Source of the DNA: Ruminococcus sp. | GTDB lineage: Bacteria; Bacillota; Clostridia; Oscillospirales; Ruminococcaceae | Direction of reading: 5' to 3' | NCBI GenBank assembly: GCA_023667165.1 | Contig: JAMPAO010000009.1 | Coordinates: 1-47,617 of the forward strand | DNA length: 47,617 nt | Shown: positions 42,195 through 47,617 of the stretch, piece by piece | Position numbering within the stretch: position 1 is the first letter of the stretch | How the letters are laid out: the number at the start of each line of letters is the position of its first letter | Notes under the pieces: generated by a model | Database searches by the model: none | Told to the model about the DNA's origin: nothing | What the model saw: only the letters and a program-made list of their open reading frames with translations | Position numbers and translations under genes: made by a program

Positions 42195-42231
42195 TCACGA
42201 TAATCCGACCGCGTTATATGACCGCAGAAAA

Positions 42232-42260
42232 ACGGCACCCGCCTTTGAAACGGGTGCCGT
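42232..42260 (-). terminator. Terminator of the TIGR00266 gene
   Basis: 10-bp stem (42232-42241 with 42251-42260), loop of nine; on the minus strand it is followed by TTTTTC (complement of 42227-42232). It may also end the opposing AraC-GGDEF transcript without a T-run. Confidence 0.8.
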
Positions 42261-42262
42261 CT

Positions 42263-42297
42263 GCATTGAGCGGAGGTAAAATTCCTCCGCTCAATGC
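42263..42297. repeat. Perfect 14-bp hairpin beside the terminator
   Basis: Arms 42263-42276 and 42284-42297, loop of seven, no T-run. Lies between the stop of the TIGR00266 gene and its terminator. Confidence 0.7.
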
Positions 42298-42321
42298 GGC
42301 TGTGCGGATCTTTATGGGATA

Positions 42322-43023
42322 TCACGATCCGCTCGGTATGTACGGTCTGACAGCTCCCGCCAGCGCGGATGCGGGCATGGTCTGAAGCCATATCCTGCCC
42401 GGACCCGTTACCTTTGTGTTGAAAAAACCCTCGCCTCCCGCGAGAACGTTTCCGATACCCTTTACAGCTTCGATGTCCACCGAGCAGGTAGCCTCCATAG
42501 CCGCAAGATAACCTGTATCCACAAGCATGCTCTGACCTGCCGAAAGGGTGTATTCGCAAACGCCGCCGTCGATCTCGAGGAAGACCATTCCCTTGCCCGA
42601 AAATTTCTGCATGATAAAACCCTCGCCGCCGAAAAATCCCGCGCCGAACTTTTTCTGGAAGAATATCTCCATATTGACCCCTATGGTATTGGCAAGGTAG
42701 GAGGATTTCTGCGCGACTATGGGAGTAAGCGACGTTTCAAAGCAGATTATATCCCCGGGAAACGTGGAAGCAAAGGCTATCTCGCCGTTTCCTCCCGCCG
42801 CCGTGTATCTGTTCCTGAAAATGGATTCTCCCGTAAGCGCGCTTTTCGCCATTTTACCCAAAGCTCCCAGCAAGCCGTTTCCTCCGTCCGAGCTTAGACC
42901 CGTATCCATCTGCATTGTAGGCGTCATCCATGACATAGCGCCTTTCTGGCATTCGATAGCTTCCCCTGCGCCCAGTCTGCATATAAGCACGGGCAGAGGA
43001 GCGTTTCTTACTTCATACTGCAT
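42322..43023 (-). CDS. TIGR00266/AIM24-family protein
   Basis: 233 residues, all-beta double-psi-like fold expected. CQKGAMSWMTPTMQMDTGLS near the start, LGKMAKSALTGESIFRNRYT, and GGEGFFNTKVTGPGRIWLQT at the end are hallmarks of the TIGR00266 family (AIM24 in mitochondria). Function unknown; soluble. ATG 43023 has GGAGG 12 bases upstream. Own promoter and terminator. Confidence 0.95.
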   Translation of the reverse strand: MQYEVRNAPLPVLICRLGAGEAIECQKGAMSWMTPTMQMDTGLSSDGGNGLLGALGKMAKSALTGESIFRNRYTAAGGNGEIAFASTFPGDIICFETSLTPIVAQKSSYLANTIGVNMEIFFQKKFGAGFFGGEGFIMQKFSGKGMVFLEIDGGVCEYTLSAGQSMLVDTGYLAAMEATCSVDIEAVKGIGNVLAGGEGFFNTKVTGPGRIWLQTMPASALAGAVRPYIPSGS

Positions 43024-43064
43024 GATCCCATAACCTCCGTTTTATTTTTTTTGAAACTACCGAT

Positions 43065-43093
43065 ATTATAACATATATTGCGGATAATTGCAA
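43065..43093 (-). promoter_or_regulatory. Promoter of the TIGR00266 gene
   Basis: Minus strand: TTGCAA (43093-43088), 17 bases, TATAAT (43070-43065). Confidence 0.72.
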
Positions 43094-43139
43094 TGTTTTT
43101 TTATGTTTGGCTTCGGATAATTTAATAACAAAAAAACAC

Positions 43140-43168
43140 TTGAAAAAACATTAAAGCTGTGATATAAT
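43140..43168 (+). promoter_or_regulatory. Promoter of the 43203-45016 unit
   Basis: TTGAAA (43140-43145), 17 bases, extended -10 TGATATAAT (TATAAT at 43163-43168). Confidence 0.82.
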
Positions 43169-43202
43169 GTATTTTGATTTATGCTTTGAGAGGACTGAAA
43201 AA

Positions 43203-43808
43203 ATGAACGAAGAGGAAAAGGAACAGACCGCCGGGGCGATCCCGGACGAGGCTGACGGACGTCCGCCCGTCGATCCGAAAAATAAACTGTATACGGTAAT
43301 ATCCCTGCTTATTTTCGCAGTTATTTACGTGGGCTGGGGTCATTTCAAGGATAATTTTACCCTGCGGTACGCGCTGTTCTGCGACAGCTTCACATCTGCC
43401 GAGGAAACGGCGATAACGGATGAGGTATTCGGGGATACAGAGATCCCGCCGGGAGCAAGCCTCAAGTTTGCGAGATATCACAGAAATTTCGACAGGGACT
43501 GCTTTTATGCCGCTTTTGAAGTACCGGAGGAATATTTTGAGGACGGTACGGAGAAATTTGCGGAGGAGCGTCTGCCTTACGCCGTGGGAGATCCGGAAGA
43601 GGACGTGCGGCTCACCGTTTTTTCAAGACCGGACAACGTTCCCGATTTCGTTTACGGCGACAGCTACGTATGTATAGACGATCCGAAAAAAAGCTGCATG
43701 ATATACGGCGGTGAAGACGGTTTTACGGCAGTTTTCCAAGCTGCCGGATACGAGGGCGCAGGCGTGGATATACTGCGTGAAAGCGGCGTCAAAATACCTG
43801 TAAGATAA
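43203..43808 (+). CDS. Uncharacterised membrane-anchored protein
   Basis: 201 residues, no family recognised. Acidic cytoplasmic N-terminus (~38 residues), one membrane helix (LYTVISLLIFAVIYVGWGHF), and an extracytoplasmic domain of ~140 residues rich in acidic and aromatic residues (FARYHRNFDRDCFYAAFEVP). GAGAGGACTG precedes ATG 43203, placing the upstream ATG at 43167 inside the promoter region. Eleven bases before the C39-like gene, so both are one operon at the cell surface. Confidence 0.75.
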   Translation: MNEEEKEQTAGAIPDEADGRPPVDPKNKLYTVISLLIFAVIYVGWGHFKDNFTLRYALFCDSFTSAEETAITDEVFGDTEIPPGASLKFARYHRNFDRDCFYAAFEVPEEYFEDGTEKFAEERLPYAVGDPEEDVRLTVFSRPDNVPDFVYGDSYVCIDDPKKSCMIYGGEDGFTAVFQAAGYEGAGVDILRESGVKIPVR

Positions 43809-43819
43809 AGGACTTTGAA

Positions 43820-45016
43820 ATGAAGAAAAATATCGTATTTGCCGCAGTGCTTATAATATCGCTGATATTCCCCGTTATGCCGTCCGTTCCGTGCTCGGCG
43901 GAGGAGGACGGGATAGATTTTGACTTTACGGCCGACGGCACGGAGCTTGAGGTATACATAAAAAATTACGATGAAAGCTCCTCGTATCAGGTGAGCATAA
44001 GCGGCGGGAAGAGCTTTATCCCCATGTATGAAACGGATTCCATTCGGTTTTACAAGCTCCCCGCGGGTACGTATCAGATCTGCGTGCAGAAAAACAACGA
44101 CCGTTCGACCCTTACGGGAATAAAAGCCGCTTCGTTGGGAGAGGATACGGGGAATATATCCCTTTCGGTGGAGGGAATACGCGAAACCGGTTACAAATCG
44201 GGCGGGATAAGAGTGGAGATAGAAAATTATTCCCCCAGAAAAAAATATCTTGTTTCCGTAAACGGCGGAAAGGTCTGGCGGCAGGCGGAGGGCAGAGTCA
44301 CCGAGCGCAGGGGACTTTACGCGGGGGATTATACCGTTGTAGTCAAGGAGCTTGACAAGCCGGAGAATATTTCCGCTCCGTTGGATATAACCGTTCCCGT
44401 GATGAACTATTCCGACAAGGCGTTTATAAAGACGAGCGTTATAAAGCAGGCTCCCGAGCTTCCCACAGGCTGCGAGGTCACATCCCTTACAATGGCGCTG
44501 CATTTTTATAATATCAAGATACAGAAAACCGTCCTGTCCGATTTTTTCCTTGAAAAGGGCGAGTACAGAGCGTCCGACTACAGAAAGGTATTTGTGGGAG
44601 ATCCCAGAGATATAAACGCTTACGGATGCTTTGCAGGCGTGATAGTAAGCTGTGCGGAAAACTTTTTTTCCACGGTTTCCTCCCGCAGCTTCGACGTTCT
44701 CGACCTTACCGGATGCGAGCCGGACAGGCTGTATTCCTACGCGGATATGGGTTATCCCGTGATAGTCTGGGCAACCGGAAAAATGGGCGAGGTAAAGGAG
44801 GGCCCGAATTGGACGGATCCGGAAACAGGCAAAAGCGTTTCATGGCCGGGGAACGAACATTGTATGCTCCTTGTGGGGTATGATGTGCAATTGGAAAGAG
44901 TTTATGTCAACGATCCTCAGCAGGGTTTGGTTTACTATCCCATGGGACTTTTTGAGAAAAGATTTGCGGAAATGGAAAAACAGGCTGTGGTGATAGTAGA
45001 AACAACGGAGAAATAA
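43820..45016 (+). CDS. Secreted C39-like cysteine peptidase-domain protein with two N-terminal repeats
   Basis: 398 residues. Cleavable signal peptide (hydrophobic core to ~25), then two similar beta-rich repeats (~57-91 with YQVSISGGKSF..LPAGTY, and ~143-177 with YLVSVNGGKVW..LYAGDY), then a C39-like domain: ELPTGCEVTSLTMALHFY (Cys218), KVFVGDPRDINAYGCF, YPVIVWATGKM, EHCMLLVGYD (His) and VNDPQQG. Predicted extracellular papain-like fold, perhaps wall-bound through the repeats. AAAGGACTTTG precedes ATG 43820. Confidence 0.9.
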   Translation: MKKNIVFAAVLIISLIFPVMPSVPCSAEEDGIDFDFTADGTELEVYIKNYDESSSYQVSISGGKSFIPMYETDSIRFYKLPAGTYQICVQKNNDRSTLTGIKAASLGEDTGNISLSVEGIRETGYKSGGIRVEIENYSPRKKYLVSVNGGKVWRQAEGRVTERRGLYAGDYTVVVKELDKPENISAPLDITVPVMNYSDKAFIKTSVIKQAPELPTGCEVTSLTMALHFYNIKIQKTVLSDFFLEKGEYRASDYRKVFVGDPRDINAYGCFAGVIVSCAENFFSTVSSRSFDVLDLTGCEPDRLYSYADMGYPVIVWATGKMGEVKEGPNWTDPETGKSVSWPGNEHCMLLVGYDVQLERVYVNDPQQGLVYYPMGLFEKRFAEMEKQAVVIVETTEK

Positions 45017-45125
45017 TTATTATATCTGAATATATGAAAATTTTCAATTTATTCACAAATCACATTAGGTTTTGTGATAAAATTATTATAGAAAAATTAT
45101 ACCAACGAAAGGGCGGTTTTTATAT

Positions 45126-46046
45126 ATGGATCACAACATACTTCTTGAAAGCGGTACGAATGAGCTGCAGCTTCTTGAATTTACCGTCGGAGAAAACAGC
45201 TACGGCATTAATATCGCCAAGGTGAGCGAGGTCCTTACGGATCAGGTCATAACTCCCGTTCCAAACGGTCCGGAGGAGGTCGAGGGCGTTTTTATCCCCA
45301 GAGATAAGCTTATCTCCGTAATAGATCTGCATAAGGTGCTTCATATTCCGCCGGATACCAACGCAAAGAAAAATATATTTATCGTCTGCCAGTTCAACCA
45401 GATGGTCGTGGCGTTCCATGTCACAAGCGTAAAGGGATTTCTGCGCATTTCGTGGAACGATATCACCGAGCCTCCCGCCATATCAAACGGCAGCGAGGGC
45501 GCGGGTATATCTACCGGAGTTGCCAAGATAGGCGAAAAGATCATAATGATACTCGATTTTGAGAAGATCGTATCCGACCTTAACCGCAGCAGCGGCATTG
45601 ACGTGACGGGTCTTGACAGGGTGGAAAAGGCAAGCATTACCGTGGGAAACAAGCGCATTATCGTTGCCGACGACTCGCCTTTCCTCAATAAAATGATAAC
45701 CAGCACCCTTGCGGATACGGGATTTAAGAACGTCATTTCCTTCCAGAACGGCGAGGACGCATGGGATTATGTTAAGACCTTTAAGGATCGCTCCACGGGC
45801 GAGAATATAACCGAACAGATCGCCTGCGTTATCAGCGATATCGAAATGCCCAAAATGGACGGTCACAGGCTTACAAAGCTCATAAAGGACGACCCCGTGC
45901 TGAAGCACATTCCCGTAATACTCTTCTCCTCTCTCATTGACGAGCAGATGATAGTAAAATGCAAGCAGGTGGGCGCGGACGCGCAGTTCTCCAAACCCCA
46001 GATAACAGAGCTTATCAAGACGCTTCTCAGGTTCATCTCCGAATGA
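45126..46046 (+). CDS. cheV: Chemotaxis protein CheV (CheW-receiver fusion)
   Basis: 306 residues. CheW-like domain (~12-155, LQLLEFTVGENSYGINIAKV and VEGVFIPRDKLISVIDL) followed by a response-regulator receiver (~175-305) with DDSPF, the phosphoacceptor Asp in SDIEMPKMDG, a threonine/serine in LFSS and the lysine in FSKPQ. Couples chemoreceptors to CheA and is itself phosphorylated. Implies flagellar motility, though no other motility gene lies here. AACGAAAGGGCGG precedes ATG 45126. Confidence 0.96.
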   Translation: MDHNILLESGTNELQLLEFTVGENSYGINIAKVSEVLTDQVITPVPNGPEEVEGVFIPRDKLISVIDLHKVLHIPPDTNAKKNIFIVCQFNQMVVAFHVTSVKGFLRISWNDITEPPAISNGSEGAGISTGVAKIGEKIIMILDFEKIVSDLNRSSGIDVTGLDRVEKASITVGNKRIIVADDSPFLNKMITSTLADTGFKNVISFQNGEDAWDYVKTFKDRSTGENITEQIACVISDIEMPKMDGHRLTKLIKDDPVLKHIPVILFSSLIDEQMIVKCKQVGADAQFSKPQITELIKTLLRFISE

Positions 46047-46068
46047 TACGGATGGGAGGCGCGGAAAT

Positions 46069-46296
46069 ATGGAATGTCCGTACTGCAAGGGCGAAATGAT
46101 AAAAGGCGTGCTTTCGTGAGATGGCAGAATGCCTGTCGTATTCAACCAAGGAGAAAATAAAAAGAGCTTTTTGCTGTCTATGATGGGCGACGGTCAAGTC
46201 AAAGCAGCCAAGCACGCGTTCTCCTCATTTGCGATAGACGCCTTTTATTGCGGAAAATGCAAAAAAATGATATTTGATACGGAAATTGCGGATTAA
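46069..46296 (+). pseudogene. DUF6487-like zinc-ribbon gene with in-frame TGA
   Basis: 75 codons from ATG 46069 (GGGAGG about 9 bases upstream) to TAA 46294, interrupted by TGA at 46117-46119 (codon 17). Apart from this stop the reading is seamless: MECPYCKGEMIKGVLS, then DGRMPVVFNQGENKKSFLL and FYCGKCKKMIFDTEI, giving two CxxC pairs of a zinc ribbon. A single base change (for instance GGA to TGA) explains it. Recoding as Sec or readthrough is possible but no convincing SECIS stem follows. It lies behind cheV, before a terminator. Confidence 0.75.
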
Positions 46297-46306
46297 AACA
46301 TCAAGG

Positions 46307-46338
46307 CTGCCGTCCCTTATTTGGGACGGCAGTTTTTT
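46307..46338 (+). terminator. Rho-independent terminator
   Basis: 10-bp perfect stem (46307-46316 with 46323-46332), six-base loop, six T. Ends the cheV/zinc-ribbon transcript. Confidence 0.9.
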
Positions 46339-46344
46339 ATGTCT

Positions 46345-46380
46345 GAATATATTCGTCCCGACTGTACATATTATTACAGT
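46345..46380 (+). promoter_or_regulatory. Dyad sequences upstream of rubrerythrin
   Basis: GAATATATTC (46345-46354) is a perfect palindrome, and ACTGTA/TACAGT (46361-46366, 46375-46380) a second dyad with an 8-base centre. These are candidates for a redox regulator; neither equals the PerR box. No certain -35/-10 pair was found. Confidence 0.4.
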
Positions 46381-46418
46381 AAATATTACTCTTGTAACAG
46401 AGAAAGGACGATGAACAA

Positions 46419-47048
46419 ATGGCAGTGGATTTTTCCAAAAGCGAAACCAAAATAAACCTTATGAGAGCGTTTGCGGGAGAAAGCCAGGCGAGAAACCGTT
46501 ATACCTTTGCCGCAGACAAGGCAAAGAAAATGGGCTGCGGCTTTATCTATAATATCTTCAACATCACCGCAAACCAGGAAAAGGCTCACGCGGAGGTTTT
46601 CTACAATCACCTGAAGCAGGAAAACGGCGGGACGGTCTTTATCGACAACGCCGGTTATCCCGTTGACAATTTCGACAAAATAGAGGATCTCCTCCGCAGC
46701 GCACAGCACAACGAATACGAGGAATTTGAAAAGGTATATCCCGCATTTGCAGCGACGGCGAAAGAGGAGGGGTTTCCCGACATCGCTTTTTCCTTTGAGA
46801 AAATAGCTCTTATTGAATCCGCCCACGGCGACCGTTTCGGCTGCTTTGCGGAGCTTCTGGAAAAGAGCAAAATGTTCGAGGGCGACGAGGATACGCAGTG
46901 GATGTGCCTCAACTGCGGCCATATACACACGGGCAAATCAGTGCCGAAGTCCTGCCCCGTGTGCCAATACGATCAAGGGTATTTCGTTCCCTATAAGTAT
47001 TACAAATTTATTGCCGAAAAATACGGCTGCGCCGCACTTTGCCAATAA
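46419..47048 (+). CDS. Rubrerythrin
   Basis: 209 residues. Ferritin-like diiron domain (~1-150) with AGESQARNRYTFAADKAK, ANQEKAHAEVFYNHL and KIALIESAHGDRFG carrying the Glu/His iron ligands, then a rubredoxin-like domain with CLNCGHIH and CPVCQYDQGYF. Reduces hydrogen peroxide in anaerobes, in the cytosol. GAGAAAGGACG precedes ATG 46419. Single gene followed by a terminator. Confidence 0.96.
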   Translation: MAVDFSKSETKINLMRAFAGESQARNRYTFAADKAKKMGCGFIYNIFNITANQEKAHAEVFYNHLKQENGGTVFIDNAGYPVDNFDKIEDLLRSAQHNEYEEFEKVYPAFAATAKEEGFPDIAFSFEKIALIESAHGDRFGCFAELLEKSKMFEGDEDTQWMCLNCGHIHTGKSVPKSCPVCQYDQGYFVPYKYYKFIAEKYGCAALCQ

Positions 47049-47059
47049 TAAACCAAATG

Positions 47060-47101
47060 CCTCCGTAATGCATAGAATAATGTTACGGAGGTGCTTTTTT
47101 T
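47060..47101 (+). terminator. Terminator after rubrerythrin, overlapping the next ribosome binding site
   Basis: CCTCCGTAA (47060-47068) pairs with TTACGGAGG (47083-47091), 14-base loop, then GTGC and seven T (47095-47101). The GGAGG in its right arm is the ribosome binding site of the gene starting at 47102. Confidence 0.85.
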
Positions 47102-47401
47102 ATGGAAATTGCCGTTATTTTGCTTTTGGCGTTTTTTGCCGTTATGGCTGTTATTGAGATAATTTCCGCCAAAAATTACAGGAAAGACTGCCAAAGAAGG
47201 ATAATACTTATCCCCGTGACCGATAAAATGTACGACATAGAACATATCCTGCGGCAGACTCTTGAAATGATAAAATTATCCGAGGAGGACAGCCGGATCA
47301 TCATCTGCAATATGGGAGCGGATAATGAAATAACGGATATCTGCCGAAGATTTTCCGAGGAATATCCGATTTTCGAGCTGATAGAGGCAGGAGCGTGCTG
47401 A
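47102..47401 (+). CDS. Small uncharacterised membrane-anchored protein
   Basis: 99 residues, no family recognised. One N-terminal membrane helix (VILLLAFFAVMAVIEIISA) and an ~75-residue cytoplasmic part that alternates strand and helix (RRIILIPVTDKMYDIEHILR, SRIIICNMGADNEITDICRR), faintly like the start of a nucleotide-diphospho-sugar transferase fold. GGAGG lies 10 bases before ATG 47102 inside the preceding terminator stem, so translation needs that stem to be open. Confidence 0.75.
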   Translation: MEIAVILLLAFFAVMAVIEIISAKNYRKDCQRRIILIPVTDKMYDIEHILRQTLEMIKLSEEDSRIIICNMGADNEITDICRRFSEEYPIFELIEAGAC

Positions 47402-47617
47402 AACGCTTTCAGAGCGGGAATTTTAAGAAGCGAGAGGCAAGAGCGTTGGGAGTGCAAAAATGCCGCCGCTGCCGGTCAAACCGGCAGTGCGGTATCTCTG
47501 TCTGCTGCGGCAAAGCTCGTCTGCAATAACACGAGATATCATCTGCCGAAAACATTAGACCACCTCGGAAACTTCCGAAACGCTGTCTGACTTGTCTTTT
47601 TTGCATCATGCTTCGCC
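47402..47617. other. Right-end spacer with heptamer repeat and hairpin
   Basis: AAGAAGC-GAGAGGC-AAGAGCG heptamers lie at 47427-47447. A hairpin (CCGCTGCCGGT at 47466-47476 with its partial complement 47480-47489) follows. A minus-strand frame at 47409-47609 shows no recognisable family and no good ribosome binding site, so no gene is called. Confidence 0.5.

Noticed and set aside
42263..42297. CRISPR-like or attC-like repeat suggested by adjacent hairpins at 42232-42297
   Set aside because: The two stems have different sequences and no periodic repeats; one is simply a terminator.
46117..46160. Selenocysteine insertion at the in-frame TGA
   Set aside because: The sequence after TGA forms only a 4-bp GGCA/TGCC stem, too small for a bacterial SECIS; the residue is not one of the zinc-binding cysteines.
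47409..47609. Minus-strand 66-codon frame at the right edge
   Set aside because: No family, no ribosome binding site, overlaps a heptamer repeat and hairpin.

Overview
The window looks like chromosome of an anaerobic, Gram-positive Clostridia species, probably Oscillospirales/Ruminococcus-like. This rests on the mixed content (rubrerythrin, anaerobic-type cobalamin enzymes, a GerA-type spore germinant receptor operon, CheV, DUF421/DUF4363 pair), near-consensus sigma-A promoters (TTGACA-N17-TATAAT), strong AGGAGG-type ribosome binding sites, many lipoproteins and frequent TTG starts. Species cannot be named from sequence alone. No tRNA, rRNA, CRISPR array, phage or intact IS was found.

Layout. 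1-3239: end of a cobalamin operon (cobD partial, cobQ, cobO, cbiC; overlapping genes). 3286-4907: hairpin, TetR regulator plus CPBP protease with a palindromic operator, strong terminator. 5067-5945: metallo-beta-lactamase-fold hydrolase. 6301-9838: a LysR regulator facing a small protein, an alpha/beta hydrolase and an aldo/keto reductase, with a clear operator/promoter arrangement, and a decayed second copy of the lysR 3' end behind the reductase. 10159-11046: orphan rmlA. 11240-13713 (minus): yajC, a nucleotidyltransferase-like protein with a degenerate active site, an unrecognised 447-residue protein. 14090-19557: rimO-pgsA-YgjP-like metallopeptidase, DUF378 protein, then mgtE behind a long structured leader, and a PhzF protein. 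19651-25087: pyruvate kinase, cyclophilin lipoprotein, a three-gene TrpXYZ-type ABC importer. 25142-27770: EpsG-type membrane protein with an unusual C-terminal soluble domain, RNase Z. 27835-28806 (minus): PfkB sugar kinase. 29022-32610: gerA-gerB-gerC germinant receptor. 32682-38470: nucleotidyltransferase (DUF4037), membrane proteins, M20 amidohydrolase, MATE transporter, a small MITE-like element, DUF421/DUF4363. 38584-45016: two C39-like peptidases, patatin, AraC-GGDEF fusion, TIGR00266 protein. 45126-47401: CheV, a zinc-ribbon gene carrying an in-frame TGA, rubrerythrin, a small membrane protein.

Most of the window is housekeeping plus lineage accessory genes. The items most worth a second look are: an aldo/keto reductase with two possible starts (lipoprotein versus cytosolic form), the mgtE leader whose last hairpin covers the Shine-Dalgarno, the EpsG-ILEI-like fusion, the AraC-GGDEF fusion, the internal TGA in the zinc-ribbon gene, the decayed lysR copy, a 113-bp inverted-repeat element flanked by TA, and tandem heptamers (AAGARGC) dispersed in spacers.
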